Below, one piece after another: positions 24,692-34,036 of a stretch of 54,426 nucleotides of DNA (position 1 is the stretch's first letter; the number at the start of each line of letters is the position of its first letter). Under the pieces are notes generated by a model. The model was not told the origin of the DNA. It saw only the letters and a program-made list of their open reading frames with translations, and did no database searches. The position numbers and the translations under genes were made by a program. Source of the stretch: B25-G16 sp964549945 (GTDB lineage Bacteria > Desulfobacterota > DSM-4660 > Desulfatiglandales > B25-G16); NCBI GenBank assembly GCA_964549945.1, contig CAZJXD010000022.1, positions 1-54,426 of the forward strand, in the 5' to 3' direction.

Positions 24692-26107
24692 ATGTACATC
24701 ATCTTGGGAAGCGGAAGGGCAGGCTACAATGCCGCCAGACACTTTAAGGATATAGGCAGACGGTGTACCCTGGTGGATATCAATCCAGAGAGAACGGAGT
24801 CCCTCAAGGAGATGGGCTTTGAGAATGTGGTAGAGGGAGATATCACCTCGGAAGACCTTCTGAGAAAGCTAAATATAGCGCAGGCAAAGGGAGTAATGGT
24901 TCTCACCACCGATATCGAGTTGAACCTCAGGGTTGCCCGGAAAGTTCGGGAAATAAGTGCGGAAGTACCGATCATCTTGAGGGCTGGCAGGCAGGACGCA
25001 AGCGAGGAGATCAAGGGGCTAGAGGTAGATGAGATCATATATCCCGCTTCGGCAGTAGCCGAAAAGGCCATACAAAGCCTCGGGAGGCTGGAGGCCAAGA
25101 AGAACCTCAAGCGTCTTGGCTCTGTAATAAAGGAGGCCAAGAAAAACATAGCCATCGTAGTACAGGACAATCCCGACCCGGATGCTATTGCGAGTGCCAT
25201 GAGCCTCAAGCGGATTATTGAAAAAATGGGCAAAGTCGCTGATATCATATACGGAGGGAAGATAGGGTATGAGGAGAATAAGGCATTGATCAACCTGCTT
25301 GAGATAGAGGCCGTGCCCATTTCGAGGATCAAGGACATCGGGAGCTATTCCAAGGTTGCACTCATCGAGGCCTCCGTTCCCGGGGAAAACAACTCCCTTC
25401 CGAAGGAGGTCCGACCCGACATCATTATCGATCACCACCCCTATGACCCCGCGAAGGTCTCGGCTGACTATATCGATATAAGGCCGGAGCTCGGTGCAAC
25501 CTCTACTATCATGACGGAATATCTGACCGAATTGGGTTTGGAGGTCTCAGAGGAATTAGCCACGCTGCTCCTTTACGGCATCAAAAGCGATACAGGCGAT
25601 TTCACCAGGGCGACCACGCCCAAGGACCTTCAAGCGGTGACTTTGCTCTATCCCAGGGCATCTCAGGAACTCTTAAATAAGATCGAAACGCCGCTCATGT
25701 CCTCCGAAACCCTCGATGTATTGGGTGAAGCCATTAAGAATAGAAGGAGCCTTGGAAGCCTGCTGCTCGCCAATGCGGGTTACATCAGGGAAAGGGACAC
25801 GCTCCCACAGGCGGCGGATCATCTGCTAAAGCTCGAGGGGGTAGCAACGGTGCTCGTGTACGGCCTTACAAAGGACATGGTGCACATTTCTGCCAGAAAC
25901 AAGGACATACGGATTAACCTCGGAGAGGCCATGGAAATCGCCTTTGGAGACATAGGTGAAGCAGGAGGCCATCCCACCGCCGCGGCGGCAAGGATAAGCC
26001 TGGGACTCTTCGGCGACGCCAAGGATAAGGGATCGTTGTTGAAGCTGGTAGAAGAGGCCGTCACGGATAGATTCCTCAAGGTTGTCGGGGTGGAAGAGAA
26101 AAAATAA
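24692..26107 (+). CDS. RCK_N (TrkA-N) - DHH - DHHA1 phosphoesterase-like protein (471 aa)
   Basis: Residues 1-130 form a Rossmann NAD/nucleotide-binding RCK_N domain (ILGSGRAGYNAA, acidic D29), as in K+-channel gating subunits. Residues about 150-310 form a DHH domain (D162/D164 in NPDPDAIAS, DHH 247-249, D300). Residues 340-460 form a DHHA1 domain with GGH (425-427). The DHH-DHHA1 module is that of GdpP/DhhP, which hydrolyse cyclic-di-AMP, and of NrnA-type nanoRNases. With a diadenylate cyclase 1.6 kb upstream, cyclic-di-AMP or pApA is the likely substrate. Oddity: the motif-I His usually two residues before NPDxDA appears to be Gln (Q158), so the metal site may be altered. Confidence 0.88.
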   Translation: MYIILGSGRAGYNAARHFKDIGRRCTLVDINPERTESLKEMGFENVVEGDITSEDLLRKLNIAQAKGVMVLTTDIELNLRVARKVREISAEVPIILRAGRQDASEEIKGLEVDEIIYPASAVAEKAIQSLGRLEAKKNLKRLGSVIKEAKKNIAIVVQDNPDPDAIASAMSLKRIIEKMGKVADIIYGGKIGYEENKALINLLEIEAVPISRIKDIGSYSKVALIEASVPGENNSLPKEVRPDIIIDHHPYDPAKVSADYIDIRPELGATSTIMTEYLTELGLEVSEELATLLLYGIKSDTGDFTRATTPKDLQAVTLLYPRASQELLNKIETPLMSSETLDVLGEAIKNRRSLGSLLLANAGYIRERDTLPQAADHLLKLEGVATVLVYGLTKDMVHISARNKDIRINLGEAMEIAFGDIGEAGGHPTAAAARISLGLFGDAKDKGSLLKLVEEAVTDRFLKVVGVEEKK

Positions 26108-26227
26108 GGGTGCATGGAATTTAACCGCATAAAGCTCAAAAATACTATTGCATTCCAAATGCGCTAGTAATAAAAAGCAAAAATAAAATATCATAGCTCA
26201 AACGATTTCTATTAAAAGGATATGTAT

Positions 26228-26710
26228 ATGCCGAAGGATGCCTTAATAGAGACATCTCTCGAGATGCCACAAGACGGGGTGAGGGAGATTATCTACCAGA
26301 TCCGTAGGCTCATGCAGGCAGGTGAACTCTTCACCAAGGAGCTGAACAAGATCTACCAGGTGAGTGCCCCTCAACTCCACTGCCTCTTGGCCCTTCACGA
26401 GAATGGTCCTTTGCCTCCCTCGCAGATCGCCAGGCACATAATGGTGAAATCCAGCACGGTAACCGGTATTATCGACCGCCTTGAACAAAAGGGCTTCGTG
26501 GAAAGGCTGAGGAATTCCCCGGATCGTCGTGTGATTACCATTCAATTGACCGAGGGGGGCAGGGAGCTTGCCAAAAACGCACCTTTTCCCATCCAGCATA
26601 AGATCGTGGATGGCATTAAAAAACTCCCGGAGAAGGAGATAAAACGGATCATCCTGAGCCTTTCCAAACTCACCCATATGCTCGACGTTCAGGACTTGGA
26701 GGTGGAGTAG
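26228..26710 (+). CDS. MarR-family transcriptional regulator (160 aa)
   Basis: Winged helix-turn-helix of the MarR type: dimerisation helices at both ends, PPSQIARHIMVKSSTVTGIIDRLEQKGFVER as recognition helix and wing, then the DRRVITIQLTEGG wing. The ATG at 26228 (AAAAGG 8 bp upstream) is preferred to one at 26222. It is convergent with the betaine-type ABC transporter, whose permease gene ends 38 bp away, and is paired in type with the second MarR at 30169 at the other end of that transporter. Regulation of osmolyte uptake is likely but unproven. Confidence 0.9.
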   Translation: MPKDALIETSLEMPQDGVREIIYQIRRLMQAGELFTKELNKIYQVSAPQLHCLLALHENGPLPPSQIARHIMVKSSTVTGIIDRLEQKGFVERLRNSPDRRVITIQLTEGGRELAKNAPFPIQHKIVDGIKKLPEKEIKRIILSLSKLTHMLDVQDLEVE

Positions 26711-26748
26711 CCTTCGCCCCTTGCCCGTGCTGTGAGTCGGCCCACCTC

Positions 26749-27600
26749 CTACTGCCTCAGAATTACTTGCTGCTGACGCTTGGTCACCCCCTGGAGGATT
26801 CGATCCAGTACCATGGCGATAAAGAGAATCCCCAAACCCGCTTCAATTCCCACGGCGAGATCAACCCGCTGAATGCTGTAGAGGATCTTATATCCCAATC
26901 CACCGGCACCTATCATCGCTGCCACCACCACCATGGACAGAGCCATCATCACAGTCTGATTCACCCCCGCCATGATCGAGGGGAGCGCGAGGGGAAGCTG
27001 TATCTTGACCAGCAATTGCCAGGGGGTTGACCCAAACGCGTGACCGGCCTCAACGACTTCGAAGTCAACCTGGCGAATCCCTAAGCTCGTGAGTCGAACC
27101 ATGGGGGGCAGGGAGAAGATAACGGTAGCCATGATACCCGGCACATTCCCTATCCCGAAGAACATGATCGCCGGAATAAGGTAGACGAAGCTGGGGATCG
27201 TCTGCATCCCATCAAGGATAGGCCGCAAAAGGGCATCGAACCTCTCGTTCTTCGCGGAGAGGATCCCAGTGGGGAGTCCCAAGACAACGGAGATGAAGAC
27301 CGACGTGGTTACCAAGGCGAGGGTACTCATTCCCTCGGCCCAGAGCTCCAGGGATCCCATTAAAAAAAGGGCAATCGCAGTAAATATGGCGACTCTCCTG
27401 CCGGAAACAAGCCAGGCAATCAAAGCGATAGCGCCAATAGAAATGGGCCAAGGGACCCAGTTGAAAAAAAAGTCTATTTTTACCAGTATGAAACCGACCA
27501 CCTGTGATATTGCGTCAAATGCGGTGGCGAGATTGTCTGTGAGCCAGATGACCACTAGATCTATCCAGTGCCCGATCGGAATTCTTATAGGAAAACTCAT
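26749..27600 (-). CDS. proW: Glycine betaine/proline-type ABC transporter permease (283 aa)
   Basis: Integral membrane subunit of a ProU/OpuA-type importer for quaternary amines. About seven hydrophobic segments are present, and the binding-protein-dependent transport signature (EAGHAFGSTPWQLLVKIQLPLALP) that contacts the ATPase lies near residue 190. A conserved AAMIGAGGLGY stretch follows. The ATG at 27600 is chosen; an upstream TTG at 27624 immediately after the proV stop is possible. Third gene of the operon proX-proV-proW. Confidence 0.9.
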   Translation of the reverse strand: MSFPIRIPIGHWIDLVVIWLTDNLATAFDAISQVVGFILVKIDFFFNWVPWPISIGAIALIAWLVSGRRVAIFTAIALFLMGSLELWAEGMSTLALVTTSVFISVVLGLPTGILSAKNERFDALLRPILDGMQTIPSFVYLIPAIMFFGIGNVPGIMATVIFSLPPMVRLTSLGIRQVDFEVVEAGHAFGSTPWQLLVKIQLPLALPSIMAGVNQTVMMALSMVVVAAMIGAGGLGYKILYSIQRVDLAVGIEAGLGILFIAMVLDRILQGVTKRQQQVILRQ

Positions 27601-27624
27601 ATCCCCCATTCCTTCCCATTTCAA

Positions 27625-28824
27625 TTATGTTGATAAGGCCTCCAGTAACCGTTCCCGAGATACAACCCCTGCAAAGCGGTCTTCTCTGTCCGTCACCGCG
27701 ATGGGAATGGTGGATTTCGCGGCTACAGAGACAAGGCTTTCCAAGAAGGTATCTAGCCTTTCAATCGGAAACTCACTTACCACATTTTCAGGATTGAACT
27801 TTTTATCGCTGTTCTCACTGCTGAGCATTCGATAATCCACCACGCCCTGAACGCTTTGATTTTCATTTACCAGGAATGCATACCAGATATTCTCCTTGTC
27901 CATCTTATTTATTATTTCAGTGACGGAATGCTCAGGCTTAACCAGCCACCTCTCGGGTTTCTCCATGATATCCTTTGCGGTCACGAATTTCACCTTAGGG
28001 AGATCTTGCACGAACTCCGCTACATAATCAGTCTCCGGATTGAGCACGATTTCCGATGGGGCGCCTATCTGTTGAATAGCGCCGAATTTCATCACCGCGA
28101 TGCGATTGGCAAGCCTCAGGGCCTCATATAAATCGTGCGTCACGAAGACGATGGTTTTTTTTACGACTTGTAAAAGATTGATAAATTCATCCTGCATTTG
28201 TCGGCGTATCAGAGGGTCGAGCGCGCTGAATGCCTCGTCCATGAGCAGTATTTCGGGATCTGTTGCCAGGGCTCTGGCCAGGCCAACACGCTGCTGCATG
28301 CCACCGCTCAACTCGTGGGGATAGCTTCTCTCCCATCCCTTCAGACCCACGATCTCGAGGGATTCCATGGCCTTTGATTCACGCTCGGCCTTTCCGATGC
28401 CCTGCACCTCCAGACCATAGCCCACGTTCTCTATCACACGACGGTGCGGCAGGAGTGCGAAGTGCTGGAAGACCATACCCGTCTTCTTCCTTCTCAAATC
28501 CCTCAAGTCATTGAAGGAGAGCTCAGTCACATCCTGATCATCGATGAAGACCTTCCCGCGTGTTGGTTCATGGAGCCGATTGATACACCGCAAAAGCGTG
28601 GATTTGCCGCTGCCAGAGAGCCCCATAAGGACGAATATCTCCCCCTCATCGATGGTAAAGGAGGCATCCCTCACTCCAACTACACAGCCTGTCTTATCCA
28701 GAAGCTCCGTCTTGGTAATGGCCGGATCAAACGTATCCCATTCGTCGATAACCCGCTGAGGATCGGGGCCGAAAACCTTCCAGAGGTCCTCACAACGAAT
28801 CCTGGTTACTGATTCTTGATTCAT
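27625..28824 (-). CDS. proV: Glycine betaine/proline-type ABC transporter ATPase with CBS domains (399 aa)
   Basis: ATPase subunit: Walker A GLSGSGKST, signature LSGGMQQRVGLARAL, Walker B ILLMDEAFSALDP and switch His in VFVTHD. Two C-terminal CBS domains (about 275-395) are as in ProV/OpuAA, where they sense ionic strength. The length is normal. The ATG at 28824 has GGAGG 4-8 bp upstream and gives the usual ProV start; a longer frame upstream is unlikely. CBS domains in some osmolyte transporters bind cyclic-di-AMP (OpuC/OpuA type), which is of interest given cdaA nearby. Confidence 0.93.
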   Translation of the reverse strand: MNQESVTRIRCEDLWKVFGPDPQRVIDEWDTFDPAITKTELLDKTGCVVGVRDASFTIDEGEIFVLMGLSGSGKSTLLRCINRLHEPTRGKVFIDDQDVTELSFNDLRDLRRKKTGMVFQHFALLPHRRVIENVGYGLEVQGIGKAERESKAMESLEIVGLKGWERSYPHELSGGMQQRVGLARALATDPEILLMDEAFSALDPLIRRQMQDEFINLLQVVKKTIVFVTHDLYEALRLANRIAVMKFGAIQQIGAPSEIVLNPETDYVAEFVQDLPKVKFVTAKDIMEKPERWLVKPEHSVTEIINKMDKENIWYAFLVNENQSVQGVVDYRMLSSENSDKKFNPENVVSEFPIERLDTFLESLVSVAAKSTIPIAVTDREDRFAGVVSRERLLEALST

Positions 28825-28974
28825 ATGTCCTCCAAGGAATTCATAGGGCTTAAGGCATAACCCATGGCTATCGACACTCAGCATGACGCATCCGAGGGGA
28901 AGAAAAAATGTAGAGTTAGCCTGTAAATCAGCTACACCAGATAGATAGAAGACCTAATAAACGGAGGAACTGCC

Positions 28975-29004
28975 GGGGGATAGGGGTTGTCTTCACTATC
29001 CCCC
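28975..29004 (-). terminator. Intercistronic hairpin between proX and proV
   Basis: GGGGGATAG (28975-28983) pairs with CTATCCCCC (28996-29004), with a short flanking GCC/GGC extension. It lies 24 bp after the proX stop, in the 204-bp gap before proV. Such a hairpin could partly terminate or protect the proX message so that binding protein is made in excess. Confidence 0.55.
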
Positions 29005-29028
29005 TTGGCGGAATTGAGCCCCAGGTTA

Positions 29029-29997
29029 CTATTGCACCCCTTTCAGCCAATCTCCGACAATCTTCGGGTTATTAGCCACCCACCACTTGGCTACTTCCAT
29101 GGGCGGTTTGGGCGGGTTGCCCGGGACATCGGCGAGCTCGGCGATCATCTTGCTCTGCTCTTCCATGGGTAGATAGACATTCTTAAAAAAATTGTATGCC
29201 TTGGGGTTCTTTTTCTTAAGGTGCACTCCATACCCAGTGTACACCTTAGCGGATCTCCATCCGCATGTGATGCGGCTTTCCTCCGGTTTCTTGGGGACAT
29301 ACTTCCATTTGGATTCCTCCCATGGGGGGAGTTGCACCCATGTCAAGTCGTACTTCGCCCAGATCCACTCAGGGGCCCAGTAGTAAAAGGCGATCTCCTT
29401 TTGCCTTCTTATGGCCTCCTTGAGCTGGGCGAGGAATACCCATACTTCAAGCACCAAAGGACTGAAATGCTCCTCGAGGCCTAGGTCTCTCATCTGGATT
29501 TTGGTGATTTGGGTGGATGACCATCCGCCGCCTCCGCACCAGAGATCCCCTTTCCCGTCACCGTTGATATCGAATACCTTGGCATGGGGGATGAGATCCT
29601 TATAGGTCTTGATGTGGTACTTTTTCGCCACCCATGTGGGAACGACCCACCCCTGTGGGGCATTGCCGAACAGGAGGCTCACTTCAACCGTTTTGTTGTG
29701 CTCTATGTATTTTTTGTAGAAGGCATCTTCGTTTGGCCACCAGATTTCCGTTTTGACATCGATACTGCCATCGCCCTTATCCATGGCAACCCAGGTTGGA
29801 GGCTGCCCGATTGGCTTTACCACAGCCGGGATATTCAGTTTATTTTCCAACACATACTTAAAGACGTGGGCCGTGGCGATAGATCCATCCCATGATTGCT
29901 GCGCAATCACGACCTCCTCTCCGGCATAGCTCACACCCGAACCGATGGAGACAGCCATCAAAACGCCTATCAAAAAATACCACTTGCTCTTTCCCAT
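29029..29997 (-). CDS. proX: Glycine betaine/choline-type substrate-binding protein (322 aa)
   Basis: Periplasmic binding protein of the OpuAC/ProX family. A cleavable signal peptide (YFLIGVLMAVSIGSGVSYAG) is followed by IAQQSWDGSIATAHV and by Trp-rich segments (EIWWPNEDAF, FYYWAPEWIWAKYDLTWVQLP, KWWVANNPK), the aromatic-cage feature used for quaternary ammonium ligands. It heads the operon, behind the MarR gene at 30169 on the same strand. Together with the Grd operon at 14-19 kb, it suggests that an imported amine such as betaine can be reductively cleaved. The exact ligand is inferred. Confidence 0.9.
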   Translation of the reverse strand: MGKSKWYFLIGVLMAVSIGSGVSYAGEEVVIAQQSWDGSIATAHVFKYVLENKLNIPAVVKPIGQPPTWVAMDKGDGSIDVKTEIWWPNEDAFYKKYIEHNKTVEVSLLFGNAPQGWVVPTWVAKKYHIKTYKDLIPHAKVFDINGDGKGDLWCGGGGWSSTQITKIQMRDLGLEEHFSPLVLEVWVFLAQLKEAIRRQKEIAFYYWAPEWIWAKYDLTWVQLPPWEESKWKYVPKKPEESRITCGWRSAKVYTGYGVHLKKKNPKAYNFFKNVYLPMEEQSKMIAELADVPGNPPKPPMEVAKWWVANNPKIVGDWLKGVQ

Positions 29998-30168
29998 ATC
30001 CTCCTCCTTCCTAGTTTCTTGTCCTGTGAATGCCAGTGATTGAGATTGTGTCGTCTCCTTTTTCGTGGTTTGATAAGACCCTCCCTAACCTAGATTCCTC
30101 GTTAAAAGATTCTTCTTATATTTGATGGCAAAAGAAGAAGCCTGTTTCCGGCTGTATAATTCAGATGC

Positions 30169-30681
30169 TTATTCTTCTCTTTCGAATTTAAGTTCACTAT
30201 TAGAACCGAGAGGTACATCCTCGATTCCATCGGCACCGATGAGGAGGATGATTCTGTTCATCGCCTTGCCCAGAGCCTGGACCTGCTCCGTGGAGAGGTT
30301 TATCAATCCGGAGATGAGCTTGTTCTCGATTGGATCGGGCAATCGTTCGCCGAGTTCTCCGCCAGGTTCCGTTAGGGTGATCAGGGAGATTCTTCGGTCA
30401 AGCTGCTGTCGGATTCTCTCAACCAGCCCCTTTTTCTCGAGGCGGTCGATGACCCCGGTAATGTTGGGAGGCGTCACATAGAGATTACGGCTCAACTCGG
30501 CCGATGACATGGCGCCATCGACAAATAGGGTTCTCAGCACATTCCTTTGCGTTTCGGTGAAGCCAAATTGTCTGCTTGCCCTTATGTAATCACGGTACAC
30601 AGCTCTTCGCAGCTTACGAATTCCCCCTACTATTTCATTTATTAACACCTCGTTCTCGGTGTTCATTTCCCGATGTCTCAT
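30169..30681 (-). CDS. MarR-family transcriptional regulator (170 aa)
   Basis: MarR winged helix: AMSSAELSRNLYVTPPNITGVIDRLEKKGLVERI with wing DRRISLITLTEPG. The length is typical. It lies upstream of proX on the same strand (171-bp gap), so it probably controls the betaine-type importer. The start is uncertain: ATG 30681 would leave almost no leader after the predicted promoter, while ATG 30666 (MNTENEV) gives a short leader but no clear ribosome site. Confidence 0.9.
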   Translation of the reverse strand: MRHREMNTENEVLINEIVGGIRKLRRAVYRDYIRASRQFGFTETQRNVLRTLFVDGAMSSAELSRNLYVTPPNITGVIDRLEKKGLVERIRQQLDRRISLITLTEPGGELGERLPDPIENKLISGLINLSTEQVQALGKAMNRIILLIGADGIEDVPLGSNSELKFEREE

Positions 30682-30689
30682 GGTTTTAA

Positions 30690-30718
30690 TTCATATAATT
30701 ATAGGCTTAGAATGTCAA
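30690..30718 (-). promoter_or_regulatory. Sigma-70 promoter of the MarR gene
   Basis: On the minus strand, perfect TTGACA (30718-30713), 17-bp spacer and TATGAA (30695-30690). It overlaps a very AT-rich stretch that may hold the regulator's own binding site. Confidence 0.55.
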
Positions 30719-31039
30719 TGTTTTAATATTTTTAGTTTTAATTGTTTTAATAATATTCATTAGAGCTAAAATAATATGATTACATACCTTTTTTTATCGT
30801 GCTGGCGTTGAAACCCGTGAGGAAAACATTTCTGCAAAAGAAAAGATGATTTGAATGCAGATGAGGGGTGAACTGAATCAAGAGGAATAAGCTTACTCGT
30901 TTTTTTCATTCAATTATCATTACGAGCGATATTTTTTCTCTTGACCCATCAAGCCCATACGGGGAAACTGGAGCTGGCTCAGATAAGCGGGGGATGGAAG
31001 GAAGAAAACAATCACAGCCCTGAGGAGTGAGGGAACCAA
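30719..31039. other. AT-rich divergent gap
   Basis: About 320 bp between the MarR gene and the AEC carrier gene. It is strongly AT-rich at 30719-30780 and has no gene. Presumably it carries the carrier's promoter. No repeat or hairpin of note. Confidence 0.4.
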
Positions 31040-31987
31040 TTGAGTATATTTATCACTACGTTTGAATCGGTAGCAGTGCTCCTGGGCATAGGGGTGCTGG
31101 GGTTCTGGATCATCAGAAGAAGAATCCTGCCCGGTGATCTCCTGGGATTTCTCTCACCCCTGGCCCTTGATATCGCGCTTCCCTGTCTCATCTTCGCAAA
31201 TATCGTCAAGAATTTCTCTCCGAGTGAGTCCCAGGGCTGGTGGCAGCTGCCCTTGTGGTGGTTCTTCTTTATGGCGGTTGCAGGCGCTCTCACTTTTCTC
31301 ACCACGTTTATATCGGCAAGGGATATTCGCCGCGAGTTCGCGATCAGCCTCTTTTATCAGAACGCCATGCTCTTCCCGCTCGCGATAATTGTGGGGATGT
31401 ATGGAGATGGATCGCCCTACATCGTGTTTTTATTTCTTTTTACCATCTTTTATCCGGCGTTCTTTTTCAGCACCTCCCATTTCTTCTTCGACAAAAAGGG
31501 TAACCGAACGCTGGACTTGAGGAAGATACTCCATCCGGTGCTTATCGCGACGGTGGGGGCAGTCGTCATTCGTTTGTCGGGCGTTCAGGCTTACATTCCG
31601 GGGTTTATCATATCAACTCTCTCAATGGTGGGCGGCATGACCATACCGCTTATCATGCTAATCCTCGGTGGGAATATCTATTTGGATTTTCAGAAAAAGG
31701 GAGCAGTACGAGTCCAGGAAATCATAAAATTCGTGGTCGTCAAAAACATCGTCTTCCCCCTCGTATTTCTGGGCATAGTACTCCTCCTCCGTCCCGCATA
31801 CCATGTTGCTCTGCTTATCCTCCTCGAGAGCGCAATACCGCCTATAACCACGGTGCCGCTCGTCACGGAGCGTTTCGGGGGGAATAGGGCTGTGGCGGAT
31901 CAATTTCTGCTGGCGAGTTTCCTCTTTTCCATGATCTCCGTCTCAGTCATGGTTTCGTTGTTCTCGACCTTTTTCTCCGCTCCATGA
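31040..31987 (+). CDS. AEC (auxin efflux carrier)-family permease (315 aa)
   Basis: About ten membrane helices in the bile-acid/auxin-carrier fold: N-terminal LLGIGVLGFWIIRRRILP, LALDIALPCLIFANI, and the C-terminal half with MTIPLIMLILGGNIYLD and LESAIPPITTVPLVTERFGGN. Bacterial members move organic acids such as malate. The start is a TTG with GAGGGA upstream. The 3' end overlaps the 3' end of ftsH by 41 bp in convergent orientation, so the two messages are antisense there. Substrate unknown. Confidence 0.87.
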   Translation: MSIFITTFESVAVLLGIGVLGFWIIRRRILPGDLLGFLSPLALDIALPCLIFANIVKNFSPSESQGWWQLPLWWFFFMAVAGALTFLTTFISARDIRREFAISLFYQNAMLFPLAIIVGMYGDGSPYIVFLFLFTIFYPAFFFSTSHFFFDKKGNRTLDLRKILHPVLIATVGAVVIRLSGVQAYIPGFIISTLSMVGGMTIPLIMLILGGNIYLDFQKKGAVRVQEIIKFVVVKNIVFPLVFLGIVLLLRPAYHVALLILLESAIPPITTVPLVTERFGGNRAVADQFLLASFLFSMISVSVMVSLFSTFFSAP

Positions 31988-33812
31988 CACCATGGTTTTT
32001 CTCTGCCCTCGCCCTCTTGGGAAGGAGCTGCTTGAGGCGCTCTCCATCGATGGTTTCTTCCTTCAAGACAAGGGCTGCTCCCTGATCCAGCACCTTTGCA
32101 TGTTTGGTAAGGATACCTTTTGCCACCTCATACTGTGAGTCCAGTATGGCCTTGATCTCCGCGTCGATAACCTGTGCCGTTTGTTCGCTGTAGTCATTTT
32201 GGCGGGGGAGGCCGAAATCGGTGAATTGTTTCTGACGATCCTTTTCGAAGTAGATGTGACCCAACTCTAGGCTCATTCCGTATTCCTTGACCATGCTTCT
32301 TGCGATATCGGTGGCCCGTGCGAGGTCATTGTGAGCCCCTGTGGAGATATCCTTGAAGTGGATCTCCTCCGCTGCTCTCCCCCCCAGGGCCATCGCGATC
32401 TTGTTCAAGAGCTCGCTTTTGCTCATCAAGAACCGGTCTTCAGTGGGAACCTGCAAGGTATACCCGAGGGCGGCAACACCCCGGGGTATGATCGAGATCT
32501 TCCTGACCGGATCGGTGCCGGGCAGGGAAAGCGCTACCAGTGCATGACCGACTTCATGGTAGGCGACGATCTCCCGTTCCTTGTCATTGATGAGGCGGTT
32601 TTTCTTCTCCAGTCCCGCGATAATACGTTCAACCGCCTCCTGGAACTCCGCCATGCCCACCTTGGCCTTATTGCGTCGCACGGCCAGCAGGGCGGCCTCG
32701 TTGACCAGGTTGGCCAGATCCGCTCCCACAAACCCGGGCGTCATGCCGGCAATGGTTCCCACATCCAGATCCTTTGCCACGGTAATGCCCTTGAGGTGGA
32801 CCTTGAGGATATCCTCTCTGCCCTTCTTGTCCGGTCGGTCTACGAGGATGTGCCGGTCAAAGCGGCCCGGCCTCAGGAGCGCGGGGTCAAGGATCTCAGG
32901 CCGGTTGGTGGCTGCCATGAGGATGACCCCCAGGTTTGGATCAAATCCGTCCATTTCGACGAGGAGCTGGTTGAGGGTTTGCTCCCTCTCGTCATGACCC
33001 CCGGTCATGCCCATGCCCCGTGCCTTGCCCAGGGCATCCAATTCGTCGATAAATATGATACAGGGGGCCTTTTCCTTGGCCTGGGCAAAAAGATCCCGCA
33101 CGCGGGCCGCGCCCATTCCCACGAAGAGTTCTACGAACTCCGAGCCGCTCATGCTGAAAAAGGGTACGCCACTTTCCCCTGCTACTGCCTTGGCGAGGAG
33201 CGTCTTGCCGGTGCCCGGAGGGCCCACCAGAAGGATGCCTTTTGGGAGTTTCCCGCCTAATCTGGTGAATTTCTCGGGGGATTTAAGGAACTCGATCACC
33301 TCGATGAGCTCCTCCTTGGCTTCATCCACGCCGGCGGCGTCTTCAAAGGTCACCCCCACTTCATTCTCCATGTAGACCCTTGCCTTCTTTCTCCCCAGGG
33401 TCAGGAAGCTCCCCTGCTGCGCGGAGAACCGTCTCATCATGAGGTACCAGATGCCTATGAAGAGAAATATCGGGAATAACCAGGAGACGAGGTTTTTCAG
33501 GAAGTTGCTCTCAGCAACTCCCTTAAAGGTCACGTTGTACTTCTCAAGCATTTGAGAGAGATTCGGGTCTACACGAACCGTGGAAAAGGATTTCTCCCCT
33601 TCTCGTCCATCTTCCATGGCCTTGATCTTTCCCTGGATCCGATCCTGCGTAATTGCCACCTCCTCCACCTTTCCTTCTTGAAGGGCCTTTAGAAAGTCAC
33701 TGTAGGATATTTGTTCTACCCGAAACGTCTGGGCTATCGAGTGCTGGAGGATGAGCACGATCCAGATGGCGATCAGCACATACCAGATCGAGAACTTGTG
33801 GTGCTTTTCCAT
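31947..33812 (-). CDS. ftsH: ATP-dependent zinc metalloprotease FtsH (621 aa)
   Basis: Membrane-anchored AAA+ protease for quality control of membrane and cytosolic proteins. Two N-terminal membrane helices (about 8-25 and 108-126) flank a periplasmic domain. Walker A GPPGTGKT is at 197-204, Walker B IIFIDELDAL at about 252-261, the second region of homology is NRPEILDPALLRPGRFDR, and the zinc site is HEVGH (419-423). The usual motif is HEAGH, so Ala is replaced by Val while the metal ligands are kept. The length is normal, with a basic C-terminal tail. GGGAGG ribosome site before the ATG. Monocistronic. Confidence 0.96.
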   Translation of the reverse strand: MEKHHKFSIWYVLIAIWIVLILQHSIAQTFRVEQISYSDFLKALQEGKVEEVAITQDRIQGKIKAMEDGREGEKSFSTVRVDPNLSQMLEKYNVTFKGVAESNFLKNLVSWLFPIFLFIGIWYLMMRRFSAQQGSFLTLGRKKARVYMENEVGVTFEDAAGVDEAKEELIEVIEFLKSPEKFTRLGGKLPKGILLVGPPGTGKTLLAKAVAGESGVPFFSMSGSEFVELFVGMGAARVRDLFAQAKEKAPCIIFIDELDALGKARGMGMTGGHDEREQTLNQLLVEMDGFDPNLGVILMAATNRPEILDPALLRPGRFDRHILVDRPDKKGREDILKVHLKGITVAKDLDVGTIAGMTPGFVGADLANLVNEAALLAVRRNKAKVGMAEFQEAVERIIAGLEKKNRLINDKEREIVAYHEVGHALVALSLPGTDPVRKISIIPRGVAALGYTLQVPTEDRFLMSKSELLNKIAMALGGRAAEEIHFKDISTGAHNDLARATDIARSMVKEYGMSLELGHIYFEKDRQKQFTDFGLPRQNDYSEQTAQVIDAEIKAILDSQYEVAKGILTKHAKVLDQGAALVLKEETIDGERLKQLLPKRARAEKNHGVMERRKRSRTTKP

Positions 33813-34036
33813 TCCATGGCCTCCCTTTTACGATTTAGGGATAAGGGTTCCTGAGAATTCATATGTAGCTCAATTAAAAAATATAAGAAGCAGGGGCATG
33901 GCTGTCAAGCGAGAAGGATTTCATGACATAGCATAAGGAGCATGCCATGATCGATTATGCTTGAATGAGGATATATATCAGGTAACGAGTTGGAGAGAAT
34001 TCTCCCGCAAGATAATACTCATGAATCATGCCTTTA
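33813..34036. other. Gap upstream of ftsH
   Basis: Holds the ftsH promoter region and runs into the MITE-like element at 34037. No gene seen. Confidence 0.35.
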
